Assembly: GCA_963746255.1 (NCBI GenBank)
Contig: CAVVAJ010000005.1
Location: 620,001 to 684,000 of the forward strand
Origin: DAOVXM01 sp963746255
Lineage (GTDB): Bacteria > Chloroflexota > Anaerolineae > Anaerolineales > UBA4823
DNA length: 64,000 bases
Direction: 5' to 3'
In this document: in pieces, positions 26,444-35,644 of the stretch
Position numbering within the stretch: the stretch's first letter is position 1
How the letters are laid out: each line of letters begins with the position of its first letter
The notes under the pieces: model-generated
Database searches by the model: none
Told to the model about the DNA's origin: nothing
What the model saw: only the letters and a program-made list of their open reading frames with translations
Program-made: the position numbers and the translations under genes

Positions 26444-26560
26444 GAAGTAACTATATCCTCTGTGTGACGATTAAAAGTGTTATTAGGCATCTTATGATTG
26501 GATGTGGTCATTGACAAATATAAGAGATTTCGCAAACAGAAATCCATCAGTGGAGTTGTT

Positions 26561-27778
26561 ATGATTGATGAGGATTTGCTGAACGCTATTGAAGAGCAGG
26601 ATACCGAACATCCCTCCTTAGCGCGTTTAGTCGAGCTTGGACGTCAAAAAACATATGTAACAATTGATGACATCCTGGCTTTCTTCCCCGAGGCAGAGCA
26701 TGATGTTGATCAATTAGAGGAAGCTTTCGCTGCCTTGCTAAGTGCAGGTATTCCCTACGTTGACGAACCTCTCGGTAGAGGTCCATCTGAAAATGAATTG
26801 AGTGAGGATTCTGATCAAGACGGCGAGACTCATCTGGCAATGCCCATAGATGAAAATTATTTGGCTAATGTTGATACAGATGACACAATTGGTCTCTATC
26901 TGAAAGAAGTCGGTCGGGTTCCGTTGTTAACTGCCGAGGAAGAAGTCGAATTAGCTCAGCGAATTGAAAATGGGCGCTTTGGACGGGAAGAACTTGCGCG
27001 GGGAAACGTCAGTCCAAGACGGAGATTTGAACTGCAGCGCCTTATCGAAGATGGTTGGCTTGCCCGCGAACACTTGATCACTGCGAATTCACGTTTGGTC
27101 ATCAGTGTAGCTAAAAAGTATATGGGACGTGGGGTGCCGTTCCTGGATCTCATCCAAGAAGGGAATATCGGTCTGATCCGTGCCGCAAAGAAATTTGATT
27201 ATCGGCGTGGTCATAAATTTAGTACGTATGCAACTTGGTGGATTCGCCAAGCAGTTACGCGAGCGATTGCTGATCAAGGCCGAACTATTAGAGTTCCAGT
27301 ACATATGGGAGACCAGATAAACAAACTACTACGGGTTCAGCATCAATTGACGCAGAGATTAGGGCGTGATCCATCTGTCGAAGAACTAGCAAACGCGTTA
27401 GATGTTTCCCCTCAGAAAGTTGAGAACATGATCCAGGTTGCACGACGCCCATTGTCTCTAGAAACACCTACCGATGATGAGGAAGATTCGGTTTTAGGGG
27501 ATTTTATTCAGGATGATGTTATTATCGCACCTGATGAGTCGGCGACTTATAATTTACTCAAGGAACACGTGGACAGTGTTCTTAACGGTTTACCACCACG
27601 AGAAGTGCGGATTCTACAGCTGAGGTATGGTTTGCTAGATGGGCAGGCGTACACATTAGAAGAAGTTGGACGGAAAATGGGGGTTACTAGGGAGAGAGTC
27701 AGGCAAATTGAAGCGCAGGCTTTAAGCCGATTACGCAATCCCGCTGTTCGCAGAAAACTGCGTGAATATTTGAATTAA
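26561..27778 (+). CDS. sigA: primary RNA polymerase sigma factor (sigma-70 group)
   Basis: About 405 residues from ATG 26561 (MIDEDLLNAI), which has GGAG six bases upstream; the longer frame would need a TTG start with no ribosome site. The domains in order are region 1.1-like helices (LARLVELGRQKTYVTIDDIL), region 1.2 (DTIGLYLKEVGRVPLLTAEE), region 2 (LDLIQEGNIGLIRAAKKFDY, FSTYATWWIRQAVTRAIADQ), region 3 (LGRDPSVEELANALDVSPQK) and region 4.2 (VTRERVRQIEAQALSRLRNP). Possession of region 1.1 marks it as a housekeeping (group 1) factor. It recognises -35/-10 promoters like those seen elsewhere in the window. Confidence 0.93.
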   Translation: MIDEDLLNAIEEQDTEHPSLARLVELGRQKTYVTIDDILAFFPEAEHDVDQLEEAFAALLSAGIPYVDEPLGRGPSENELSEDSDQDGETHLAMPIDENYLANVDTDDTIGLYLKEVGRVPLLTAEEEVELAQRIENGRFGREELARGNVSPRRRFELQRLIEDGWLAREHLITANSRLVISVAKKYMGRGVPFLDLIQEGNIGLIRAAKKFDYRRGHKFSTYATWWIRQAVTRAIADQGRTIRVPVHMGDQINKLLRVQHQLTQRLGRDPSVEELANALDVSPQKVENMIQVARRPLSLETPTDDEEDSVLGDFIQDDVIIAPDESATYNLLKEHVDSVLNGLPPREVRILQLRYGLLDGQAYTLEEVGRKMGVTRERVRQIEAQALSRLRNPAVRRKLREYLN

Positions 27779-27814
27779 TTGTTCGTTTAGAGACTCTCGA
27801 TTAATTCTCGATTA

Positions 27815-29116
27815 TTAATTTTGGAATTTGGGGAGATATATATTATTTTTGATTCCTATGAGTAGTAGACTTGAACCATACCCGATCCACAAAGCGATGA
27901 ATGGAATCATTGGTATGACATATCTTTGATAGGGAATTGGAATTGCGACCAGGATTGCTATCGCCTGAAAGGATGTCGCTAATAGCAGAAGGGTCAACTT
28001 TCTACGTTTAACAGGATCAGCAGAGCGGATAACGTTTATAATACCAATTATTGTACCAAAAAGGGATAAAAGTAGAGCAATCCCTCCTCCAATAATTCCA
28101 CGTAATAGATTGTGACCAGGAAACGATAGATATTTAACTTGGGAAATTTCTGTTTCATTTATGTAATTTGCGGCTTCATAGAATGCGGGCGGTAAGATGT
28201 ATAGATTCGCGATAAACGATACCAATCGTTTGATTGGCGTATCGAGCACTTGATTAGAAGCAAAAATCCTTAAGGTTGCGACCTGATTATCCCTGAAATT
28301 TACCCGCGCAATCCATGCTTCAATGGGAACACGCACTGGGTGAGACCACCACAATGGGTTAAGAATATAACTCAGTCCAACTAAAACAATAGAATAAATT
28401 GCAGCATTCTTTCCTATGCGTTTGATATTGAAATTTTGGTTTGGTATCCAAAGAACAGAGAACAAACCAACTCCTACTAAGGGTATTACTGATTGCTTCG
28501 AGTTTACCGCCAGAGCCACTGCTAGACCTGTAAACCAAGGATAATCACTCCCATAGAAAACAGCGATAATTGATAAGACAATACATAAGGTTAATACACT
28601 TTCAGCCATGACATGGCGATTGTGTAGTAATAGCAATGAATTTGTGCCAAAGAATACCGCAGCGATAATCCCAGTAAGTCTTGACTCAAGGTGTTTTCCT
28701 GAAATATATATCAACACTGTACTAGCGATAAGCACCAACGTGTTCGTCAACCTGCCAACATTCAGCTGGTACTGAGTAGGCAACGCTCCAGCATGTTTAT
28801 TATCTGACCAAGACAGTTCCCAATTCCAATCTGATTTGATAGTAGGGACACCCACAATATTTCTACTAAGACCGATAATGTATTTTGCAAATGGTGCGTC
28901 AATCAAACGCTTATATTGATCGACCTCACCATCTCGCGAATCAACCCACATCAAGGAGCTTGGTTTTGAGAAAAACAACTCAAAGTCCTTGCTCATATAT
29001 AACCAAGAGCTTTCATCTGGATGGAAAGGGATGGTTGATACTCCTGCGAGGACGAAGATTGCGAGGAGTATTAATATTGCTACTTCAACCGATGCGTTTT
29101 TTAGTGCGGTTATCAT
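27815..29116 (-). CDS. GT-C family membrane glycosyltransferase-like protein
   Basis: 433 residues with about ten membrane helices, resembling the GT39/PMT-type enzymes that use polyprenyl-phosphate sugars. The first extracytoplasmic loop holds the acidic motif FHPDESSWLYM, the catalytic or metal-binding site of GT-C enzymes. A later LNPLWWSHPV motif and a long final helix cluster fit the fold. Acceptor and sugar cannot be told. It starts one base after the stop of the next gene upstream, so both form an operon. Confidence 0.75.
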   Translation of the reverse strand: MITALKNASVEVAILILLAIFVLAGVSTIPFHPDESSWLYMSKDFELFFSKPSSLMWVDSRDGEVDQYKRLIDAPFAKYIIGLSRNIVGVPTIKSDWNWELSWSDNKHAGALPTQYQLNVGRLTNTLVLIASTVLIYISGKHLESRLTGIIAAVFFGTNSLLLLHNRHVMAESVLTLCIVLSIIAVFYGSDYPWFTGLAVALAVNSKQSVIPLVGVGLFSVLWIPNQNFNIKRIGKNAAIYSIVLVGLSYILNPLWWSHPVRVPIEAWIARVNFRDNQVATLRIFASNQVLDTPIKRLVSFIANLYILPPAFYEAANYINETEISQVKYLSFPGHNLLRGIIGGGIALLLSLFGTIIGIINVIRSADPVKRRKLTLLLLATSFQAIAILVAIPIPYQRYVIPMIPFIALWIGYGSSLLLIGIKNNIYLPKFQN

Positions 29117-29117
29117 C

Positions 29118-30734
29118 CTAGGACTTAGTATTATTGCGTTTGAATATTAACATCCCATCACTACCATAAATATCAGTTGGGAATTTTTTAATTTGCGCAT
29201 ATTCAATTTGGAATTGTGGGTTTCCGATTAATCCACCTCTTCCATAAACCTCGAGAATTACGATATAGTCTGGTTTTTGTTCTAAAATGAGCTCTGGGGG
29301 AATGGCATAATTTGTAATGTAGATGTCAGGATCTGCTGGATAGTAGCTGGAAGAGATGGGTGTATTGAGTCCCACAGTATCCAGAATCGTCGCCTGGGTT
29401 TTATACCCTAATATCCCTACATCACCTGCAGCTAAAATTGCATTGGGGTTATCAACAATGGCGGATTTAATGTAACCTGCTGCTTGTTCATATAATAGTT
29501 CAAGTTTATACCAAGCCATGCTCGGTGCGGGGCGCTTAATTCCATGATCTGGAACCATTTGCCAGTCACGCAAAGATAATAGTGTCGGAATGAAGATAAT
29601 TATCGTTACGGCAAGTGCTTGTTTTATCAGTTGTATATTTTTGGTTTTCGTAGGAAGGAGTTGCCAGATATCCCCAATCAATTTATCTATTCCGATTAGA
29701 ATTATTAGGATATATGGCGGAAGAACAGGTGTCAGGTACCATCGAAAAATAAGCGGATTCACGATAGCAAAAGTAAATAAATACAACCATGGATAGATAA
29801 TATACGGCCATGATCGTTTATCAACCTTTATTCCCTGTTTGGCTCCGATCATGAATGAGAATAAATATATTACAAAACCAATAGCAATCCATTGATTACC
29901 AAAAGATAGATGACCTAAGAATGGCGTTGCGTAATGTTGCAACAGGCGGATAAAACCGGCATTTGTGGGAAGCAAGTAGGCAATGCTCTTCGCTGAAACT
30001 GAATGGGGAATTGGGCTGCCGAAATAAAAAAAGGAAAATCCACCCCATATAAGTAAGGGTGTTGAGAATGCAACGAATTCATACAAGAATGTATTACCGT
30101 TTAGAATACTAACGTAGCTTCGCATGTTTTTTGAAGATTTATCTACACCCTTAAAAAAAGTAGCTTGCTGCCATAAACGGTCTGCTATCAGCGGTAAAAT
30201 TAATAGCAAGGCGTCAGGTCGAGTAAGAATAGAAAGTGCCGCCATAAATGCACTTAATGTGTATCGTTTGGTTAAATATAAAGTTATGGTTGTGGTTAAC
30301 AGCAGCACATATAAACTGGTCTCGAGACCACCTACGGCAAAAGTCACTGAGTAGGGCGCGATCGACCAAACCAAAGCTACTCCGATAGCAGCTAGTTTGG
30401 AACCAAAATGTATTCCTAGATAATATAATAATACACATTCAAACCCACCGATTACTGCATTGAGAATATACGCGATTTGTGGGAAATTTGCGTCTTTGCC
30501 TCCAAACAACAGCCCATTGAATACCATAACTAATGTATAAACAGGTGTAGTTGTGCCGAGGACATGCTCTCCAGAATTGTATACAAAACCATTCCCGTCC
30601 AGTATATTTTGGGCATAACGAAAAGTAATATATGCATCATCAATCGTCCGCGGACCAGGGAGAATTCGAGCAGCGATCGCCACAATAAAAATTAGACCTG
30701 GAATTAGTAGGGATCTATATAAACGATTATCCAT
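29118..30734 (-). CDS. GT-C family membrane glycosyltransferase-like protein
   Basis: 538 residues, about eleven helices, then a soluble C-terminal domain of about 130 residues. The first loop reads RTIDDAYITFRYAQNILDGN, followed by GEHVLGTTTPVYTL, a combination common in uncharacterised arabinofuranosyl- or mannosyltransferase-like proteins. The C-terminal part (ILAAGDVGILGYKTQATILD) recurs in the gene at 37245, which points to a shared soluble domain. It is the first gene of a two-gene minus-strand operon, divergent from the five-gene plus-strand set. Substrate unknown. Confidence 0.75.
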   Translation of the reverse strand: MDNRLYRSLLIPGLIFIVAIAARILPGPRTIDDAYITFRYAQNILDGNGFVYNSGEHVLGTTTPVYTLVMVFNGLLFGGKDANFPQIAYILNAVIGGFECVLLYYLGIHFGSKLAAIGVALVWSIAPYSVTFAVGGLETSLYVLLLTTTITLYLTKRYTLSAFMAALSILTRPDALLLILPLIADRLWQQATFFKGVDKSSKNMRSYVSILNGNTFLYEFVAFSTPLLIWGGFSFFYFGSPIPHSVSAKSIAYLLPTNAGFIRLLQHYATPFLGHLSFGNQWIAIGFVIYLFSFMIGAKQGIKVDKRSWPYIIYPWLYLFTFAIVNPLIFRWYLTPVLPPYILIILIGIDKLIGDIWQLLPTKTKNIQLIKQALAVTIIIFIPTLLSLRDWQMVPDHGIKRPAPSMAWYKLELLYEQAAGYIKSAIVDNPNAILAAGDVGILGYKTQATILDTVGLNTPISSSYYPADPDIYITNYAIPPELILEQKPDYIVILEVYGRGGLIGNPQFQIEYAQIKKFPTDIYGSDGMLIFKRNNTKS

Positions 30735-30936
30735 TTGTTTTATTCATCGGTCGTTCCCGGTTTGGTAAATATTTTATTCAGAATACTATAAGATGGGGTA
30801 TGAAATTAGTCTAGTGCATGTTTTCTAACGATTTTGTCAATAATAGAGCCTGATTTGGTAAATATATGTGCTGCAATCGGTATAAAATTTGTACTGAGGC
30901 AATATGGTTTTTTAAGATATCAATTTCAGCATTAAT

Positions 30937-32604
30937 ATGGTCAGGATTTACCAAGGTCTCCAAAAATTTATTCATCCAACCCTGATTGTTGCTTTATCGC
31001 TGGTTATCGCCATTGGATTGAAATGGATCATTTTGATCAATGAAAAAGTTCCGTTTAACTCCGATGAAGCTATAGTTGCTTTGATGGCTCGTCATATCCT
31101 GACTGGAGGTCGCCCAATATTCTTTTATGGTCAATCATACATGGGCAGTTTAGACGCATGGTTGGTATCCTTCGGTTTCTTCCTGTTTGGTGAATCGGTT
31201 TGGGTGATTAGATTTATTCAAACGATCCTTTACTGCGGCACCATACTAACAACGTATTGGCTTGGAAGGATCATATTTAAATCATCAAAAATTGGATCGA
31301 TTGGGGCATTATTATTGGCGGTGCCAACAGTAAATGTCCTGTTATATACGACCGTCTCTCTCGGAGGGTATGGTGAAGCATTATTACTAGGTAACCTAAT
31401 ATTAATATGCGCTGTTTATTTGGGAAGATGTACAGAAACTAATTACCGAAATAGATTATGGGTGTGGTTTATCCTGGGTTTTCTGGCAGGAATCGGGTTT
31501 TGGTCGTTTGGAATCATATTGATATATTTTCTACCGGTTCTAGTTTACTCATTTTATAAAACCATTCATTATTATTGGAGTACAGAGTTGCCCCAAAATC
31601 AAGTCATCAGAGCAATCTTTAGCCGTATTTTTGTCGGGATTGTTGGCTTGATCATTGGATCGCTTCCGCTCTTCTTCTATGGGTATCAATATGGGTGGTT
31701 GAATATGATATGGGAATATACTGGTGGAGCCATTGCAGGGGTTGAAGGGCTAGCATATCCTTATCAGGTCGGCCAGCATGTTCTAAATTTTCTAATATTA
31801 GGAATTACGGTCATTTTGGGTTTCCGCCCCCCTTGGGCAAGCAATTGGTTAGCACTACCTCTGATTCCATTTCAGCTGCTGTTTTGGATTGCAGTGGGGT
31901 GGTTTGCAGTGAGTGATATTCGATATCGAGGAAACAACCTACGTGCTGAAAAATTGCTGCTGCTTGCTCCCATCGTCATTCTATTGGTAGCCTTTATCTT
32001 CTCTCCATTCGGAGCAGACCCGTCTGGGCGATACTTTATACCTGTTATTTTGCCAATGTCCCTGTATGCTGCAGGAATGATAATCTATACCAAAAAAAAG
32101 AATGCATTATTAGGAACAGGATTATTGTTATTAGTTGTGGGGTTCCACCTGTGTGGTTTTATCCAAATCACATATTATGATTCGACAGGATTTACTACCC
32201 AATTTGACAGCGTCACGCAGGTTGACCAAGCATATATGGGAGATTTAATCGATTTTCTGGAGGCAAACGGAGAACTCAGAGGTTACACTAATTATTGGGT
32301 CAGTTATCCATTAGCATTCCTTTCATCTGAACGCGTGATATTCATCCCACGATTACCCTATCATGATGATTTTCGCTACAGCGAACGTGATGACAGATAT
32401 TCCCCATATTACGAAATGGTAACGGATGCCAACAAGGTCGCATATATCACCTCAAATCATGAAAAACTGGATATGCACTTGAGGGAAGAATTTCAGCGGC
32501 TAGATATCAAATGGAGGGAGGAAACAATCGGGGATTTCCGAGTATTTTATGATTTATCAGCAGTAGTAAGACCGGCAGATATTGGCTTGGGTACAAATTC
32601 TTGA
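30937..32604 (+). CDS. GT-C family membrane glycosyltransferase-like protein
   Basis: 555 residues with about eleven helices. The first loop has PFNSDEAIVALMARHILTGG and FYGQSYMGSLDAW, the D-E pair of GT-C enzymes. The C-terminal ~120 residues (SVTQVDQAYMGDLIDFLEAN, YWVSYPLAFLSSERVIFIPR) form a soluble extracytoplasmic domain. The ATG has no clear ribosome site. It is the first gene of the plus-strand series and is followed closely by the next one. Confidence 0.72.
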   Translation: MVRIYQGLQKFIHPTLIVALSLVIAIGLKWIILINEKVPFNSDEAIVALMARHILTGGRPIFFYGQSYMGSLDAWLVSFGFFLFGESVWVIRFIQTILYCGTILTTYWLGRIIFKSSKIGSIGALLLAVPTVNVLLYTTVSLGGYGEALLLGNLILICAVYLGRCTETNYRNRLWVWFILGFLAGIGFWSFGIILIYFLPVLVYSFYKTIHYYWSTELPQNQVIRAIFSRIFVGIVGLIIGSLPLFFYGYQYGWLNMIWEYTGGAIAGVEGLAYPYQVGQHVLNFLILGITVILGFRPPWASNWLALPLIPFQLLFWIAVGWFAVSDIRYRGNNLRAEKLLLLAPIVILLVAFIFSPFGADPSGRYFIPVILPMSLYAAGMIIYTKKKNALLGTGLLLLVVGFHLCGFIQITYYDSTGFTTQFDSVTQVDQAYMGDLIDFLEANGELRGYTNYWVSYPLAFLSSERVIFIPRLPYHDDFRYSERDDRYSPYYEMVTDANKVAYITSNHEKLDMHLREEFQRLDIKWREETIGDFRVFYDLSAVVRPADIGLGTNS

Positions 32605-32638
32605 CTGTCCATATGAACAGAATTATTTTGTAGCTGTG

Positions 32639-34153
32639 ATGACTATAGCTCTTGACACGAAACGATTAGTTTTCATCGTCGCGGTACTCGGTGTGTTTGC
32701 CATGTCAAGTCGTATCTCTCTCGACAGTGATACTTGGTGGCACTTGAGAGCAGGCCAGTGGATGTTGGAGCATAAAGAAATTCTCCAAGTGGATCAATTT
32801 TCTTACACCAGATTAGGGGAAGAGTGGAAGTATCCAGGATGGATTTTCCAAATCCCTATGTACATGATTTACAGATTGTTTGGACCAGGAGGATTAAATA
32901 TTTTTACTGCAACTATTGTAACGACGACATTCATATTTATCTGGTTCACTCTTGAAGGTGGTCCACTATTGAAGGCGTTTGTTTTAGTACTCGCTGCCGC
33001 AACATCCGCTGTTTACTGGGCAGCCAGACCATATCTAGCGACATTTTTATTCAGTGCAATCTTCTTTTGGATCTTGGAGGATTTTCGTTGGAGGGGCAAG
33101 AATCGCATATATTGGCTGCCAGTGATAATGTTGATTTGGGCAAATAGTCATGGTGGATTTATCATAGGCTTTCTTCTGTGGGGGGTATACATTTTCTGGA
33201 TAATTTGGTGTTTTGTGTCAAATTTGATATCTATTGGTCATGGAAATTATATAAATCCTGCACACAAAGAAAATCGAAAGCAGATCATAGAATTTCTCGT
33301 GATAGGGTTTTCCATGCTGATCGCGGTGTGCATCAATCCCTCTGGTCCAGTGATGCTCTTGTACCCATTCAAAACGATCGGGATAAATGTGCTGCGTGAT
33401 TACATCGAGGAATGGCAATCCCCAAATTTCCACTTAACCATCTTTCAGCCATTTTTGTTGATGATTATCTTGATCGTCGGCACTCTCGGAGTCTCACGGA
33501 AACGAATAGCCTTAACCGATTTCTTGTTGGCTGGTGGCTTATTGTACATGAGTTTCTATGCTGCACGCAACGTAGCCATATTTGCTCTTGTCACTCCAGC
33601 GTTGATTACCCGTCATGCTACGGTGTTAATTAATAGTTCAAGACGATTTCTTAAAGGTACATCGATGCCGTCTACGGTTTCCGGAAGAAAACAGCAAGCA
33701 CTAAACTTGGCGATCGTTCTGATATTAATTTTTTCAGTTCTAGCAAGATCGGCTATTGACTTTTCTGAGAAGAAAAATTATGAGAGCCTTGCTGATAATT
33801 TTCCAGTTGACGCGGTAAATTATTTGAAAAGTAACAAATTTCCAGGGCATCTATTTAGCACTTACAATTGGGGTGGATACTTGATGATGGAATTGGTGGA
33901 ATATCCAGTGTTTATTGATGGACGAACAGATTTATACACGGATGAAATTGTATCCGAGTGGTTAGGTATTATGCGTATGGAAGGGGATTGGAGCGATACG
34001 ATTGAAAAGTATGATATTCAGACAATATTAATACCAGCAGATGCGAGTCTTACAAACTGGCTAAATAAGGATGATGAGTGGAAAAATATATATGCGGATG
34101 AAATATCTGAAATATTTACTCGGAACATACCCTCACAAAATATCGTTGACTGA
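32639..34153 (+). CDS. GT-C-like multi-pass membrane protein
   Basis: About 504 residues from ATG 32639 (MTIALDTKRL); the frame is open from 32582 with a TTG. The first loop carries SLDSDTWWHLRAGQWML and YPGWIFQIPMYM. There are about ten helices and a soluble C-terminal domain containing YNWGGYLMMELVEYPVFIDG and GRTDLY. This combination is common in uncharacterised bacterial membrane proteins near surface-glycan genes. Activity unknown; a GT-C fold is inferred from the first-loop acidic residues. Confidence 0.68.
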   Translation: MTIALDTKRLVFIVAVLGVFAMSSRISLDSDTWWHLRAGQWMLEHKEILQVDQFSYTRLGEEWKYPGWIFQIPMYMIYRLFGPGGLNIFTATIVTTTFIFIWFTLEGGPLLKAFVLVLAAATSAVYWAARPYLATFLFSAIFFWILEDFRWRGKNRIYWLPVIMLIWANSHGGFIIGFLLWGVYIFWIIWCFVSNLISIGHGNYINPAHKENRKQIIEFLVIGFSMLIAVCINPSGPVMLLYPFKTIGINVLRDYIEEWQSPNFHLTIFQPFLLMIILIVGTLGVSRKRIALTDFLLAGGLLYMSFYAARNVAIFALVTPALITRHATVLINSSRRFLKGTSMPSTVSGRKQQALNLAIVLILIFSVLARSAIDFSEKKNYESLADNFPVDAVNYLKSNKFPGHLFSTYNWGGYLMMELVEYPVFIDGRTDLYTDEIVSEWLGIMRMEGDWSDTIEKYDIQTILIPADASLTNWLNKDDEWKNIYADEISEIFTRNIPSQNIVD

Positions 34154-34265
34154 CCTACACGTAAAAATATAACGATCCTGATTTCGTTCAACGCAAGATG
34201 CGGTTCTTACCATTTTACATAATTGGAAAAGACTGTTGAAATAATTAGAAGCTGTCGGGAAGAAT

Positions 34266-35510
34266 GTGAAAAAGAGGCGAGCTTTGCGCATAAATTCTAC
34301 GCTATTAATCATAATATTGCTTCTTATTTTTCTTGGCATCCTCTTCGGAATCACATATATCAACTATGGTTATAGTCAAAATAATCCAGGTGGAAATGAC
34401 TTTTTACCACGGTATCTTGGAACACGATTATTTCTTCTAAACGGATGGAGTCCTTATGGAGAACAAACGACAGAAGAAATTCAAAAAAAGATTTTTGGAC
34501 GATTAGCTAGTGATGATGAAGATCAATCTCTTTTCGTCTACCCAATGTACACGGTCCTTCTGGTAGCACCGTTTTCCTTAATCTCGGATTATGCCCTTGC
34601 TAGGGCACTTTGGATGACAGCTCTTCAATTGTGTCTAGTCATCACTACAATAACTGGTTTTATGCTTTGTTACTGGAAGCCACCAGTTTGGTTTTGGGGG
34701 ACGATGATTCTTTTTTCCCTCTTGTGGTATCACAGTGTTCGGCCGCTTATTAATGGGAATTTATCGATTATTGTAGCTCTACTTATCACTTTGAGTCTCT
34801 TATCAATTCAGAAAAACCTGGATGCAATGGCTGGTTTTTTACTCTCTCTCACAACCATAAAGCCCCAAATGGTAATACTACTCATACCATTTATATTGCT
34901 GTGGGCAGTTTCAAAGAAGAAATGGTCTATCGTTGGTGTCTTTTTTGGCAGTCTAACGCTTCTAATTGTGTTAATGAGTTTGTTCGAACCAGATTGGTTG
35001 GTTAAGAATATTTTACAAGTTTTATCTTATCCTGCTTACACCTTAGCTGGTAGTCCTGGAGAAATATTTTCGGAGTGGTTACCTGGCGTTGGATTACAGT
35101 TTGGATGGCTATTTACCATTTTGATGTTGGGTATCCTATTCGTGGAGTGGCGTTTAGCGTTTGGAAAGATGTTTAATTGGTTTTTATGGGCAGCGTGCTT
35201 AACCCTTACGATTACCAATTTAATTGGTATCCGAACGGCAACGGCAAACTATGTTGCATTACTACCTGCTCTTATCCTTGTTTTTGCTTCAATCGATGAC
35301 CACTTTCCACGGTTTGGTATTTGGATATCGACATCAATTGTAATATTATTGTTCTCAAGTTTGTGGCTGCTGTTTATTAATACCATTAATTATTTGGATC
35401 AACCAACTCAAGACTCAATCATGTTTTTCCCTTTGCCATTGATCATGCTCTTTTTGCTTTATTGGGTTCGTTGGTGGACGACACGGGCTCATGCTTCTTT
35501 TTTGAGTTAG
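34266..35510 (+). CDS. GT87-like (DUF2029) membrane glycosyltransferase
   Basis: 414 residues, about ten helices, from GTG 34266 with GGGAAG ahead of it. The first-loop sequence GGNDFLPRYLGTRLFLLNGW followed by SPYGEQTTEEIQKKIF has the D-x-x-x-R/Y pattern and 'G-x-x-P-Y' of GT87 mannosyltransferases (polyprenyl-phosphate-mannose dependent). A middle segment GNLSIIVALLITLSL and TIKPQMVILL match the family. Role in surface glycan or glycolipid assembly is inferred. Confidence 0.72.
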   Translation: MKKRRALRINSTLLIIILLLIFLGILFGITYINYGYSQNNPGGNDFLPRYLGTRLFLLNGWSPYGEQTTEEIQKKIFGRLASDDEDQSLFVYPMYTVLLVAPFSLISDYALARALWMTALQLCLVITTITGFMLCYWKPPVWFWGTMILFSLLWYHSVRPLINGNLSIIVALLITLSLLSIQKNLDAMAGFLLSLTTIKPQMVILLIPFILLWAVSKKKWSIVGVFFGSLTLLIVLMSLFEPDWLVKNILQVLSYPAYTLAGSPGEIFSEWLPGVGLQFGWLFTILMLGILFVEWRLAFGKMFNWFLWAACLTLTITNLIGIRTATANYVALLPALILVFASIDDHFPRFGIWISTSIVILLFSSLWLLFINTINYLDQPTQDSIMFFPLPLIMLFLLYWVRWWTTRAHASFLS

Positions 35511-35523
35511 TAGCATAATTGAG

Positions 35524-35553
35524 ATAGGGAAATCCTGATGCTTGTTTCCCTAT
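35524..35553 (+). terminator. hairpin between two GT-C genes
   Basis: A perfect 9-bp stem (35524-35532 with 35545-35553) and 12-base loop, followed by AAATTTG. It may reduce transcription into the next gene. Confidence 0.4.
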
Positions 35554-35644
35554 AAATTTGTGTCACAGATATATTTTTTTGGTTACAAATCAAAGATCAT
35601 ATATTGAGACCACACTACACAGATTATTATATTGGCATCTATCC

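Larger units (their letters stand above)
25712..26560. other. long intergenic region between hppA and sigA
   Basis: About 850 bases between divergent genes. It holds the sigA promoter and a terminator-like hairpin at 26315-26345. The open frames here (up to 83 codons) lack ribosome sites and coding character. A short untranslated RNA ending at the hairpin is possible. Confidence 0.5.
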
